Position numbers and translations under genes: made by a program
Part shown: positions 49,501 to 58,058 of the stretch, one piece after another
How positions within the stretch are numbered: position 1 is the stretch's first letter
How the letters are laid out: each line of letters opens with the position of its first letter
Notes under the pieces: generated by a model
What the model saw: the letters and a program-made list of their open reading frames with translations, nothing else
Told to the model about the DNA's origin: nothing
Databases searched by the model: none
DNA from: Aliiglaciecola sp. M165
GTDB taxonomy: Bacteria > Pseudomonadota > Gammaproteobacteria > Enterobacterales > Alteromonadaceae
Assembly: GCF_007197995.1 (NCBI RefSeq)
Contig: NZ_VKKH01000004.1
Span: 558,001-622,000 of the forward strand
Length of the DNA stretch: 64,000 nucleotides
Direction of reading: 5' to 3'

Positions 49501-49649
49501 ATAGACACATAAATGAAGGGAATAGGAATGTCCGGATTAGATTCTTTTGGGATGTTGTAGTAGGTCACCGCCCCAGAAATGAGCAAGAGTACAAAAATCA
49601 TCAACACCGTTCGGGTGTGATCAATGGAAGCGGAGATAATATTTCTCAT
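46527..49649 (-). CDS. RND efflux pump permease (HAE1-like)
   Basis: 1040-residue inner-membrane RND transporter with twelve helices and two large periplasmic loops (NIPKESNPDIPIPFIYVSIV at the first). Helix 4 reads GMLVDGAIVVTEYADR: the first of the paired aspartates of AcrB is kept and the second is Gly. Helix 10 has GIVVNNNIVLIDTYN with no AcrB-type lysine. It is likely a proton-driven exporter, but substrates cannot be predicted. It starts 4 bases after the adaptor's stop (TAATGCTATG). No outer-membrane TolC gene is nearby. Confidence 0.95.
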   Translation of the reverse strand: MRNIISASIDHTRTVLMIFVLLLISGAVTYYNIPKESNPDIPIPFIYVSIVHDGIAPEDAERMLVKPMERELRSIEGIKEMKATAAEGSASITMEFIAGFDSKNALADVRDKVTVARAKLPEETEEPTIHEITMAGQQAVVTVVLSGPVSERALVMTARELKNALEGLSEVLEVDIGGDREDIVEIIVDPLLMESYGLDQNDIFNLLSRNNRLVPAGTMDTGNGSFAVKVPSVFENVKDVMEQPIKVEGDRVITFQDVAQVRRSYKDPNSYARLNTNPSVSLEVKKRPGENLLLTVEKTKEVVEAAKNSALWPNSVIVTYTGDQSVDVNMMLSDLQNNVSSAIVLVAIVIVAILGVRTAILVGVSIPGSFLTGILLISLFGYTLNMVVLFSLIMAVGMLVDGAIVVTEYADRCMSEGQDKKSAYRAAAHRMAWPIIASTATTLAAFAPLMFWPGMMGEFMKFLPFTLIAVLSASLLMALIFVPTLGGAFGKPRFIKPEVREQLLQAETGDIHSLSGFTGKYIRFLSLAIGHPLKSLGVAILVAIITFTGYSASGLGVEFFPHVDSTGININVRSTGDFSILEKDGIIQEVEEKLIDMEEIQTLYARSGGRDEIGYLRLNLVDWHLRPHSDDVLKEVQQRLENMPGLDIEITPDQNSPQSGKDLQIQISSRYPELLNDAALKLRKALDDNPKFTSVGDTAPKPGIEWQLKVNRSDAARFGADAALVGSTVQFVTNGLKIGEYRPDDVDDELDIRVRFPESDRYIGKLDELRLKTPSGMVPIGNFVERIAQPKTDLIRHIDSKRVLTVEANMVPGELLSLALPEMMEQLPSLNIDPRVELTVKGQNEQQQESQEFLLNAFFVALFVMAIILVTQFNSFYQAFLILSAVLFSIVGVFLGLLIFQKPFGTIMSGVGVIALAGIVVNNNIVLIDTYNILRKEGLNATDAILRTGAQRLRPVLLTTVTTILGLLPMVMEVNIDFIGRYVDVGGPSTQWWSQLATAVAGGLAFATLLTLVLTPCLLALKDRIDLYFAARRMRVQTEY

Positions 49650-49653
49650 AGCA

Positions 49654-50760
49654 TTAATCGTTTACGTTGGCGGTATTAGAGGAAGAGTCACTATCGGTGA
49701 TCGCTTGCACTTTATCGCCATGGCGAACAAATCCGTGACCGCGGGTGATCACTTGGGCTTGCTGTCCAAGACCGGAAAGCCAAACCCCCTCGCTATCACT
49801 TTTAACGATATCGATAGGTGTAAATTTAACGATATTGTCATCCACAATTTTTACACCTAGGTTCCCTTGCTCATCCAATGCCATGACCGCTGGGGTTATT
49901 TTAATTGCCCAATCTTGTTTGAGCGGAATTGTCAGCTCAGTACTCATACCAGCCAGCAAAGTGCCATTGGGGTTAGCAACTTGCACCTCCAAGTTAAATG
50001 TATTTGTTCCTTCATTCGACACACTGGAGATATATCGGATTTGGCCTTCGGTCATTTGCCCCGTGGTCAGACGCCCATAGGCCCGTTGTCCCAAAGTAAG
50101 ATATTGGATCCAGTTCTCGGTGACATCGGCAGTGATTATCATCGGGTCCAAATCAACAACGGTGGCGATCGTGTCACCCTCTCTTAGCAAATCACCGATT
50201 TCAACGTGACGTCGGTTAAGTACTCCATCAAACGGCGCAGTGATGATTGTGTTGTTTAATGTCAGCTCAAGGCGTTCTATTTCAGCTTTCGCTAGTTCCA
50301 CATTAGCACTTGCCTGCGCTAGCGCTGATTGTGATTGGAAACCTTTTTTACCGAGAGATTGTGCCCCTTCAAGCTCAATTTCACGCTGTTTAAGTATCGA
50401 TTTAGCTGATCGTATTTGGGCCATCAAATCGTTGCTATCAAGCGAGAGTATTTTTTGACCTTGCTTAACAAGTTGTCCTTCCTGCACAAAAATATCAGTA
50501 ACCTGACCTTTGACCTCGGAGCGCAACGTTGCAAAACGATCGGGCTCTGTTCTGCCGTATAAACTTATTTCTCGGTTAACTTGTTCAGCATAAAGTGTTT
50601 CGACTTTGACTTTTGTTAATTCTACTTTTTGCGATGCACGTTGGGGCTGGGCATCCTGTGCAGTTAGATGACCTGAAGCAACCCAAAAGCTGAGCGCGAT
50701 AAAAATAAAAAGCGCTATCCAAACAGGTTGTTGCCGGATTTTGGTCATAAAACTAGACAT
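49654..50760 (-). CDS. RND efflux periplasmic adaptor (membrane fusion protein)
   Basis: 368 residues. N-terminal membrane anchor at about 13-32, a barrel and lipoyl region (GQVTDIFVQEGQLVKQGQKIL and later APFDGVLNRRHVEIGDLLREG), an alpha-hairpin between them (about 110-165), and a beta-barrel domain. It bridges the RND permease to an outer-membrane channel. First gene of a three-gene minus-strand unit. Confidence 0.93.
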   Translation of the reverse strand: MSSFMTKIRQQPVWIALFIFIALSFWVASGHLTAQDAQPQRASQKVELTKVKVETLYAEQVNREISLYGRTEPDRFATLRSEVKGQVTDIFVQEGQLVKQGQKILSLDSNDLMAQIRSAKSILKQREIELEGAQSLGKKGFQSQSALAQASANVELAKAEIERLELTLNNTIITAPFDGVLNRRHVEIGDLLREGDTIATVVDLDPMIITADVTENWIQYLTLGQRAYGRLTTGQMTEGQIRYISSVSNEGTNTFNLEVQVANPNGTLLAGMSTELTIPLKQDWAIKITPAVMALDEQGNLGVKIVDDNIVKFTPIDIVKSDSEGVWLSGLGQQAQVITRGHGFVRHGDKVQAITDSDSSSNTANVND

Positions 50761-50952
50761 GTATTTTCCTTTAGTCGATTCCAGCTAAATAGGTAACCTT
50801 GATTAACTGTTAATTTTCACCGTTTTTATTCGGGATAGTTTATCACTCATTAAGTGTTGATCTAAATGTACTATGTTTTTAGTGTTAACATCCAATACAA
50901 ATATCATTCAAATGTGACGATTTATTTCAGATGAGGATATTTTGAAATATAA

Positions 50953-50980
50953 ATAAAAAAGCCGACACAATTGTCGGCTT
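50953..50980 (-). terminator. Rho-independent terminator of erpA
   Basis: Minus-strand AAGCCGACA, loop ATTG and TGTCGGCTT then TTTTAT. It lies 33 bases after the erpA stop. Confidence 0.85.
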
Positions 50981-51013
50981 CTTACAGCATTGTTTAGATT
51001 TAGAGACAGTCGT

Positions 51014-51358
51014 CTAGATACTAAATGATGATCCACAACCGCAAGTCGTTGTTGCATTGGGGTTATTCACTAGAAAACGAGAACCTTCTAAACCTTCTAC
51101 GTAATCGACAACACCACCAACAAGGTATTGCAAACTCATTGGATCAACGACGAGAGTAACTTCGTTCTTGTCGATCGTCATATCGCCTTCGTTAACCTTT
51201 TCATCAAAGGTAAAGCCATACTGGAAACCTGAACAACCACCGCCGGTTACGTATACACGCAACTTAAGATCGGGATTTTCTTCTTCTTCAATTAATGCGC
51301 GAACCTTTACAGACGCCGCGTCTGAAAACTCAATGGGTACTGCCATTTCAACAGACAT
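51014..51358 (-). CDS. erpA: ErpA, essential A-type iron-sulfur carrier
   Basis: Delivers Fe-S clusters to apoproteins such as IspG/IspH. At 114 residues it has exactly the E. coli length, with cluster cysteines C42 ([12 protein letters not shown]), C106 and C108 ([11 protein letters not shown]). It is downstream of a DUF6776-type gene on the same strand and closed by a terminator. Confidence 0.97.
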   Translation of the reverse strand: MSVEMAVPIEFSDAASVKVRALIEEEENPDLKLRVYVTGGGCSGFQYGFTFDEKVNEGDMTIDKNEVTLVVDPMSLQYLVGGVVDYVEGLEGSRFLVNNPNATTTCGCGSSFSI

Positions 51359-51430
51359 ATCTCACCTCATAAAACCAATTGGGGTATTCACCCATAGGCC
51401 AATTATCTAATACCTGAGTAATCTAATCAA

Positions 51431-52186
51431 CTATTCTATTATTGGTATTTGTTCTATCTGCCAATCAAAAGTTCTTTCCAGATCGCCTCTTTTGCGGCGA
51501 AATTGAAAGACTTCAGCTTTCACCTGGATTTTTTCAGGAGCAAACCCCTCTGGTAATATAAATTCACCGTTGATAACTTGAAAGTACTTAAAACTAAATG
51601 TAAGTGGATCAGATTCAGCCTCAACTAAGGAGGGCAAAGCATAACGTTTAGGTTTGCCCTGCTCACTGCCGATTAACGTCACTTCAATTGTACCTTTCAC
51701 GACATTTTTAATTTTGTCTTGCTGCATCAACACAAGTTCATATCGAAAGCCTCGTTCACTGACTGAAGGCGCGATATCAAACGCCTCAATGACAAACCCT
51801 TCTTGTTTCAGCTCGGGGGCCATTACACGCTGATAAAACGAAATCTCTTGTTGTAACTGGGTTTCACGTTGTAAGCCTTCAGAAATAGAGTTTTGCAAAT
51901 TTAATGCTGCAAGCCTCTGTACTTCCAGCTCTACACCCAAAACATTCAGCCGCTGGGTTAATCGCTGGTTTTCCGCATCCAAGTTAGACATTGTATGCTG
52001 CAGCATTTCAATTTCATTTTGCTGTTTAGCATAGTGTTGATTGCCGTATTTAAAGGCGGAATAGGAAGCGATTGCCAAAATCAGTATTAGCAAGCTATAA
52101 AATTTAAAAGCGCTCCAGGTTTTGCGAATATCGTCAGGTAACAATGTCAATTTTCCACTAATAATTTCGCCATGATTAACAAGCAC
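51431..52186 (-). CDS. Membrane-anchored coiled-coil protein (DUF6776-type)
   Basis: 251 residues: cytoplasmic N-terminus, one membrane helix at about 27-46 (FYSLLILILAIASYSAFKYG), a coiled coil at about 55-125 and a beta-rich C-terminal domain (FRYELVLMQQDKIKNVVKG, SFKYFQVINGEFILPEGF). The same arrangement is common beside erpA in gammaproteobacteria. Function unknown. Confidence 0.72.
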   Translation of the reverse strand: MLVNHGEIISGKLTLLPDDIRKTWSAFKFYSLLILILAIASYSAFKYGNQHYAKQQNEIEMLQHTMSNLDAENQRLTQRLNVLGVELEVQRLAALNLQNSISEGLQRETQLQQEISFYQRVMAPELKQEGFVIEAFDIAPSVSERGFRYELVLMQQDKIKNVVKGTIEVTLIGSEQGKPKRYALPSLVEAESDPLTFSFKYFQVINGEFILPEGFAPEKIQVKAEVFQFRRKRGDLERTFDWQIEQIPIIE

Positions 52187-52277
52187 TTGTGATAAGCTAT
52201 GAAAATCGGTAAATGTATTGGCCAGGTTAATTTCGAAGCGCCATTATCACCCATTGACGGTGTAAGCCCAACAGATA

Positions 52278-53954
52278 ATGACATTAAAATCATTTAGGCA
52301 AGAATTAGCGAATCCACGCACCTCGATCCAACTATGTTTGTTGGGTATTGTCGGGGGGATGAGCGCAGCCTCTTTGATCATTCTATTTCGTCTTTGTGTG
52401 GAATGGTTGCAACTTGCGTTTTTAGAAGAGTTAGACACTTTTTCCTCAGCTGAACCTATAGTCCGATTCGTCCTTCCTTTTGCCGCTGCGCTACTAATTA
52501 TTGGTTTTGCTTTTCTAACCGGGTTTAAGCATTACCGGATGGGGATCCCCTTTGTAATCCATCGGCTCAAGCAACGATATGGCCACATTCCTTTTCGAAC
52601 CACGATAAACCAATTTTTTGGTGGCATGTTGGCGTTGGCAAGTGGTTTTGTTGTTGGTCGAGAAGGCCCCTCAGTACATTTAGGTGCGGCGGGAAGCAGT
52701 TTTATTGGGCACGGTTTAAAACTACCTTACAACAGTATTCGGATTTTGGCTGGGTGTGGCATCGCTGCAGGTATATCTGCATCCTTCAACACGCCATTTG
52801 CAGCAGTAATTTTTGTTATGGAAGTCGTGCTTCGAGAGTATCGCATCCACATTTTTATTCCGGTTATGCTTGCGGCTGCATGTGGTTCTTTGATGACTCG
52901 AGCCGTATTTGGTCAGGTTCACGAGTTATCGTTTCTAGCGTTTCAGGACATCAGCCAATGGCATTATCCTTATCTTATTGTTTTTGGCATTATCCTGGGA
53001 TTCATCGCTACATTATTTAATAACCAGTTGATGAACGTTATCAGGCTATTTCGACCAGTGAAAATGGTCTGGCGTATTATGATTGCCGCAGCGATAACTG
53101 CTGTAGCCGGCTTCTTTTTACCCGAGTCACTAGGCGCAGGCTTAGATGTCACCTACTCCTTTGTAAGTGGGGAAACCATCGGATTGTTATTAGCGATATT
53201 GGTGGCAAAATTTGTCTTGGCACTTGCTGCAATTGGATTGGGGATCCCTGGTGGGATCATAGGCCCGGTGTATGTCATTGGTATGTTAAGCGGCGCGGTA
53301 CTGGCAATTCCATTGGGTTACTTGATTGCGGATTCCGTTGACTATAGTAATAGTTTTGCATTGTTAGGCATTGCAGGCATGTTGACCGCGGTGTTACATG
53401 CTCCACTAGCAGCATTGTCCTCGGTGATGGAGCTGGCGTATAACCCGGAAGTTATCCTTCCAGCCATGCTTGTTATCGTGCCTGCCTATGTGACTTCGAC
53501 TCAGCTTTTAGGCAATCGCTCTATTTTCATTCGCCAACTTGATTACCAAAAATTGTCATATACCATCTCTCCTATTCGCGAAACGCTGCAAAAAACGGGT
53601 GTATTGGCAGTCATGGACACTGACTACAAGTTGTTTGTTGACGCCCCCGACAAATACATTCTGGATTTCCTCGAGACGGCGCCGACGCACCCAGTTGTAT
53701 TGCGTTCGTCATTTGAAATTGATGTGCAGTATTCACTGGTGCAATATGAATTGAGCCTCGAACACAACAGCGCTCCGCTGGCGTTTTTTGATATGGAAGC
53801 CGTACCCGCTCAAGCAACCTTAGCGGAGGTATATGAAATACTTCAAGCCAATAGGTCTGGGGCAGTTTATGTATACGATTCCGTCCCCTCTTCAATTATT
53901 GGTGTGATCACTTGGAACACGCTGAGTTCGTATTTACACAAAGAAAAATTTTAA
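52278..53954 (+). CDS. CLC-family anion channel or transporter with CBS domains
   Basis: 558 residues: about eleven membrane helices (18-440) and a C-terminal CBS pair (about 440-555). The gating glutamate E129 is kept in GREGPSVHLG, and GIPGGIIGPVYVIG matches the third anion-site motif. The first motif GSGIP of ClC-ec1 reads RMGIP here (Met for the central Ser), and the proton glutamate E203 equivalent is Val in FVMEVV. This argues against classic 2Cl-/H+ exchange. Start ATG 52278; it is divergent from the DUF6776-type gene and 21 bp before hemJ. Confidence 0.9.
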   Translation: MTLKSFRQELANPRTSIQLCLLGIVGGMSAASLIILFRLCVEWLQLAFLEELDTFSSAEPIVRFVLPFAAALLIIGFAFLTGFKHYRMGIPFVIHRLKQRYGHIPFRTTINQFFGGMLALASGFVVGREGPSVHLGAAGSSFIGHGLKLPYNSIRILAGCGIAAGISASFNTPFAAVIFVMEVVLREYRIHIFIPVMLAAACGSLMTRAVFGQVHELSFLAFQDISQWHYPYLIVFGIILGFIATLFNNQLMNVIRLFRPVKMVWRIMIAAAITAVAGFFLPESLGAGLDVTYSFVSGETIGLLLAILVAKFVLALAAIGLGIPGGIIGPVYVIGMLSGAVLAIPLGYLIADSVDYSNSFALLGIAGMLTAVLHAPLAALSSVMELAYNPEVILPAMLVIVPAYVTSTQLLGNRSIFIRQLDYQKLSYTISPIRETLQKTGVLAVMDTDYKLFVDAPDKYILDFLETAPTHPVVLRSSFEIDVQYSLVQYELSLEHNSAPLAFFDMEAVPAQATLAEVYEILQANRSGAVYVYDSVPSSIIGVITWNTLSSYLHKEKF

Positions 53955-53975
53955 ATAAAAGAGATACTGATCATT

Positions 53976-54404
53976 ATGACCATTCTATGGATTAAAACTT
54001 TACACGTATTTTTCATGATCGCCTGGATGGCAGGTATTTTTTATCTACCTCGATTATTTGTTTACCATGCACAAACACAGGAAAAGGCTGTTCAAGAGCA
54101 GCTTAAAGTAATGGAACGTAGGCTTTGGTATTTTGTCACACCCTTCGCTTTGTTAACGCTCGTTTTTGGTGTGGTTCTTATATATCTTTATGGTTACGAA
54201 TGGTTCGCAGCTTCCAAATGGCTGCATATAAAAATCATGTTGGTAACGTGTTTTTATATCTACCATGGTTACTTATTTGTGCTGCTCAAACGTTTTGCCC
54301 GAGACGAAAATCGCCACTCACCGCGCTTTTATCGATTCTTGAATGAAGCGCCGGTGTTATTGCTGTTTGCGATTGTTGCCCTTGCCGTACTCAAAACTTG
54401 GTAA
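53976..54404 (+). CDS. hemJ: HemJ, protoporphyrinogen IX oxidase
   Basis: Membrane protein of 142 residues with four helices that oxidises protoporphyrinogen IX in heme synthesis. The conserved histidine H10 in WIKTLHVFFMIAWMAGIFYL, the YLPRLFVYHA segment, and the central KWLHIKIMLV and YHGYLF segments fit the family. It follows the CLC gene closely and is likely cotranscribed. Confidence 0.9.
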   Translation: MTILWIKTLHVFFMIAWMAGIFYLPRLFVYHAQTQEKAVQEQLKVMERRLWYFVTPFALLTLVFGVVLIYLYGYEWFAASKWLHIKIMLVTCFYIYHGYLFVLLKRFARDENRHSPRFYRFLNEAPVLLLFAIVALAVLKTW

Positions 54405-54531
54405 GGTTTCTAAAAGTTATGCACAATTTTTAGCCATTTTTTTGATTATTGACTAAACTTCAAGGGACGCAAAACGATACATAGTAAACGTATCATTCTA
54501 GTTGGGTGAACATATTGAAGAGGAAGAATAC

Positions 54532-54714
54532 ATGGATGTAAATAATCAACAATTAAGCAAGCTTCTTGATAAAACTGATGTTGCATTCAAACAATTGATG
54601 CAAAACCCGGGTTCTGCAGAATTTAACGATGCGTACGAACATGCCAAGCAAGACCTTGACGTTTACCTCAGTGAATTGCGTGAGCAACTAAAGCAACGTT
54701 ACAAGCAATTCTAA
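54532..54714 (+). CDS. Small hypothetical helical protein
   Basis: 60 residues, entirely helical by pattern and charged, with no signal or membrane segment (e.g. LSKLLDKTDVAFKQLMQ). The start ATG 54532 has AGAGGAAG 7 bases upstream, which is why the longer frame beginning 30 bases earlier is rejected. Not recognised as a named family. Confidence 0.7.
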   Translation: MDVNNQQLSKLLDKTDVAFKQLMQNPGSAEFNDAYEHAKQDLDVYLSELREQLKQRYKQF

Positions 54715-54886
54715 ACTTCTATTTCACCTTAATCCGATCCATTAACCTAGACGCTTTTGCTCAGCCACCTTAATGGAGTTAATAGAAGAAGTTGAAGTTG
54801 CCAAAATAGTTTTTTACATTTCAATACACCATAATTTGTGATTTTTTCTACAATTAGTTTATCTAAGCTTGCATGTTGGAGCCGTA

Positions 54887-56911
54887 TTGAAGAAGTTGCT
54901 TATGTTTGTAAGCCTGATGATCTTTTCATATGGGATCTTAGCGAAACAACCTCCATTGACCCTCGATGACCTGAATAACATCAGACAGGTAAAATCCGCT
55001 CAAATATCTCCCAATGGTAAACACATAGCTTTTGTGCTCGACGTGCCGGACAACAGTTTTGACGGTACTGATGTTTCACATTTAAGTGAAATATATCTGG
55101 TTAGCAGAAAAGGCGTAATCAAACCTTTGGTAACAGGTGGTGCTCCTCTTGGTCTGATTAAGTGGAGTAATGACAATAAACATATCTACTATTTATCCAA
55201 AAAAGAGAAAGATAAAACCGTTTCACTTTACAATCTGAATATTGATGAAGGTATACCAACTAAACGCTTTGCCTTTGCCACAGACATTATCGGATATGAT
55301 CTGAACCACACTACCCAAGAGTTAATTTTTTGGGCTACAAAGCCGCAAGAACAACAACAAAAACGACAAAGAGAAGCAGGGTTTGATGCCATCGTTTTTG
55401 AACAGTCAACTCCTGCAAATTCGCTTTACCGAGTTGATTTAAAAAATGACAATTCTTCAGCACTCTTGGTAAATGACTCCACTCACATATTAAAAGCTCT
55501 GTGGTTAGAGAAAAGCCAAAACCTGCTGATTAAACATGCCCGAAGCGCAAATACTGACGATGTAGTCATGGGTTCAAAACTTTCTATTATGAATCTTGCG
55601 GGTGAAACAATTCAATCCCATTCACCTGAAGGAAAGATGGAACAAATTTCGCTGTCCCCTGACGAGCAGCATGTTGTTTTTATTGGCAATAATGACAACC
55701 GAGATCCGTCTGGAGGCAGGTTATGGATCCTTCCCTTGACCACCTTTAAGCCCTGGCAACTAGTCATTGACTATAGCGGGCACTTTGAACACGTTGGATG
55801 GTTACGTGATGACAAAGTTGCTTTCATTGTTCACAAGGGGATGGATACAATTCTAGGCAGTACTCTCACAAAAAAGCCTTCAACAAAATTCAAAACATTG
55901 CTAAAAAATGCCGGTACGTTGACAGCACTAGATATTGATGAACGCGGTCGAAACATCGCTTTGATTAGTCATACTGCCAAGCATCCCAAGGAGCTTTTTT
56001 GGTACACTCGCGATGCAACTGTGCGTATCACTGATTCCAATCCTTGGTTGAAAAATCGACAACTCGCTAAACAAAAAGAAATTAAATTTACGGCAACAGA
56101 TGGCACTGAGATTCAAGCGTTAGTGATCCCACCGATAAATAACCTATTTGAAAAACCGCCTGGAATAATATTTGTGCATGGCGGGCCTGAAACCCATGTT
56201 AGCAATGGCTGGAATAATCGCTACTCTTCTCCCGTAAGTGCTGCTGCAGAAAAAGGCTTTTTAAGTATTATTCCTAATTATCGAGGTTCAACAGGAAGAG
56301 GGGTGGCATTTTCCAAATTGGGTCAAAATGACTATGCTGGTAAAGAATTCGACGATCTACTTGATGCCCGACAATGGATGATAGATAGCTACGATGTAGA
56401 TGCCGAACGAATCGGTATCACAGGCACTTCATACGGCGGATATGCAGCAGCCTGGGCCGCTACCAAGCACCACCGTTTTTTTGCTGCAAGCGTTTCGGGA
56501 ATGGGCATAGCAAACCAAATCTCAAAATATGGCGTCACAGACATTCCCACTGAAATGATACAGCTCCATAGCATTGTTTATCCATGGGATGATTGGACTC
56601 GTTATCTTAAACGTAGCCCGATTTTTCACACCAAGGAGGCGACTACCCCCTTGTTGCTATTGCATGGAGAAAAAGACAAACGTGTACCGGCAAGCCAATC
56701 TATCGAATTATTCAGGTACTTCACAATGCGTGCAAAAGCCCCAACACGATTAGTATTGTATCCTGAAGAAGGTCATGGTTTTGTTAAGGCTACGGCGAAG
56801 CTCGATTACAGTACGCGTTTAATGCGATGGATGGAGCATTTTCTCATTTACAAAGAAACGCAAATGCCGCCTTACCAATTAAATATTGATATACCTAAAG
56901 ATACAGAGTAA
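54887..56911 (+). CDS. S9-family prolyl oligopeptidase-like peptidase
   Basis: Secreted serine peptidase of about 675 residues: signal peptide (MKKLLMFVSLMIFSYGILA), a beta-propeller (about 25-400) and an alpha/beta-hydrolase domain. The catalytic serine is S515 in GITGTSYGGYAAAW, the aspartate in LLHGEKDKRVPASQS, the histidine in YPEEGHGF. The start is TTG 54887, with TTGGAG 5 bases upstream, because it gives a clean signal peptide. The TTG six codons earlier adds residues but overlaps the Shine-Dalgarno. Confidence 0.9.
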   Translation: MKKLLMFVSLMIFSYGILAKQPPLTLDDLNNIRQVKSAQISPNGKHIAFVLDVPDNSFDGTDVSHLSEIYLVSRKGVIKPLVTGGAPLGLIKWSNDNKHIYYLSKKEKDKTVSLYNLNIDEGIPTKRFAFATDIIGYDLNHTTQELIFWATKPQEQQQKRQREAGFDAIVFEQSTPANSLYRVDLKNDNSSALLVNDSTHILKALWLEKSQNLLIKHARSANTDDVVMGSKLSIMNLAGETIQSHSPEGKMEQISLSPDEQHVVFIGNNDNRDPSGGRLWILPLTTFKPWQLVIDYSGHFEHVGWLRDDKVAFIVHKGMDTILGSTLTKKPSTKFKTLLKNAGTLTALDIDERGRNIALISHTAKHPKELFWYTRDATVRITDSNPWLKNRQLAKQKEIKFTATDGTEIQALVIPPINNLFEKPPGIIFVHGGPETHVSNGWNNRYSSPVSAAAEKGFLSIIPNYRGSTGRGVAFSKLGQNDYAGKEFDDLLDARQWMIDSYDVDAERIGITGTSYGGYAAAWAATKHHRFFAASVSGMGIANQISKYGVTDIPTEMIQLHSIVYPWDDWTRYLKRSPIFHTKEATTPLLLLHGEKDKRVPASQSIELFRYFTMRAKAPTRLVLYPEEGHGFVKATAKLDYSTRLMRWMEHFLIYKETQMPPYQLNIDIPKDTE

Positions 56912-57014
56912 ACGGACTGGTTTTATATACTTCAGTCATAGTGTTATGATGCGATTTACAATCTAAATGATAGCCCATGACAAGAGGCTAAGCAGTTCAA
57001 GAGAAAACAGTTTA

Positions 57015-57569
57015 ATGTCTGACAAACTAACGCACCACTATTCACAAATTCTTAGTATCCTTGGTGAGGACGTCAACCGAGAAGGTTTACTAGATACTCC
57101 AAAACGTGCTGCAAAGGCCATGAAGTTTTTAACCGATGGGTATCAGAAGGAACTAAAAGATGTCATCAACGATGCCATCTTTGAAGCTGACACCGATGAA
57201 ATGGTGATAGTTCAGGACATCGAATACTATTCTTTGTGTGAACATCACGTTCTACCCTTCATTGGGCGTTGTCACATTGCCTATATACCTAACGGCAAAG
57301 TGCTTGGTTTATCAAAATTTGCTCGTATCGTAGACATGTATGCAAGACGGTTGCAAATCCAAGAAGGTCTGACCAAACAAATTGCCGATGCAGTACAAGA
57401 AGTGACAGGGGCAAAAGGCGTGGGCGTAGTTATGGAAGGTAAACACATGTGTATGATGATGCGCGGTGTGCAAAAACAGAATTCATCGATGATCACTTCT
57501 GTAATGCTTGGCTCATTTCGCAACTCTCAAGCTACCCGAACAGAATTCCTAAGACTCATCGGCAAGTAG
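57015..57569 (+). CDS. folE: GTP cyclohydrolase I
   Basis: Makes dihydroneopterin triphosphate, the first step of folate synthesis. The 184-residue protein has zinc ligands in [10 protein letters not shown] and [13 protein letters not shown], plus [20 protein letters not shown]. Start ATG 57015 ([13 protein letters not shown]) is chosen because AGAGAAAAC lies just upstream and the 16 codons before it do not resemble the family. No folate partner lies next to it. Confidence 0.96.
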   Translation: MSDKLTHHYSQILSILGEDVNREGLLDTPKRAAKAMKFLTDGYQKELKDVINDAIFEADTDEMVIVQDIEYYSLCEHHVLPFIGRCHIAYIPNGKVLGLSKFARIVDMYARRLQIQEGLTKQIADAVQEVTGAKGVGVVMEGKHMCMMMRGVQKQNSSMITSVMLGSFRNSQATRTEFLRLIGK

Positions 57570-57926
57570 CCCTGAGGGATTAATTAGCGACCAAGCGCGC
57601 AGTTAGATAGAGTGCCCAATATTTTAGTCTCATATATTCAGGCTTATCAGCGATAATAAGCCTTATCAATCTACAACTGAATCTGATTAAATTAGGGAAC
57701 TTCAATCATCCTGGGCACTGCTTAATGTAGTCAGCAACATCGTTGATTGTTGGCGAAGGACTAACCAAACTGGCCAAATATTATTAGCTAGCAATACTAA
57801 TTATATTTGAATTGGGATCTAGTTAACTAGCTCTCACTTTAATTCAATTATTCGTTAGACATTTTTCGTTTTAACGAGGTAACGCAACACTTGAGAACCC
57901 GAAATAGTTAAACAAAAGACAAATAG
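57570..57926. other. Gene-poor spacer between folE and the tmRNA-like scar
   Basis: About 360 bases without a supportable reading frame. A hairpin AGGCTTAT / ATAAGCCT (57640-57663) is the only folded element, and no T-run follows it. Only weak resemblance to a tmRNA 5' half (ACTGAATCTGATTAAATTAG near 57673) was found. I could not identify the tag-peptide frame. Confidence 0.55.
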
Positions 57927-57987
57927 GCATGTAGTACTAATGGTTGATGCTTTCTGGTCGCAGGTTCAACTCTCGCCAGCTCCACCA
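57927..57987 (+). pseudogene. tmRNA (ssrA) 3'-end remnant, copy 1
   Basis: Sixty-one bases that align without gaps to the 3' end of enterobacterial tmRNA as I recall it: GCATGTAGTAC at the start, GGTTCAACTC of the T-loop and GCCAGCTCCACCA at the end. The T-stem has an A-C mismatch and a G-U pair, and the 5' half of a tmRNA is missing upstream, so it is a remnant or an attachment-site duplicate. A terminator follows at 57999. Confidence 0.65.
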
Positions 57988-57998
57988 ATCAAAAATAA

Positions 57999-58024
57999 CA
58001 AGCCGTCTTTTGATGGCTTTTTTA
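57999..58024 (+). terminator. Terminator after the tmRNA-like scar
   Basis: AAGCCGTC, loop TTTT and GATGGCTT pair with one G-T, then TTTT. A terminator here is what follows a real tmRNA gene, which supports descent from ssrA. Confidence 0.65.
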
Positions 58025-58058
58025 TTGTGTATGTTACCCCTGCCTTAATAGTCTTGAA

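Noticed and set aside
57640-57987. A complete functional tmRNA gene
   Set aside because: The 3' 61 bases fit, but no 5' acceptor partner, no tag-peptide frame and no pseudoknot pattern could be found, and the T-stem has a mismatch.
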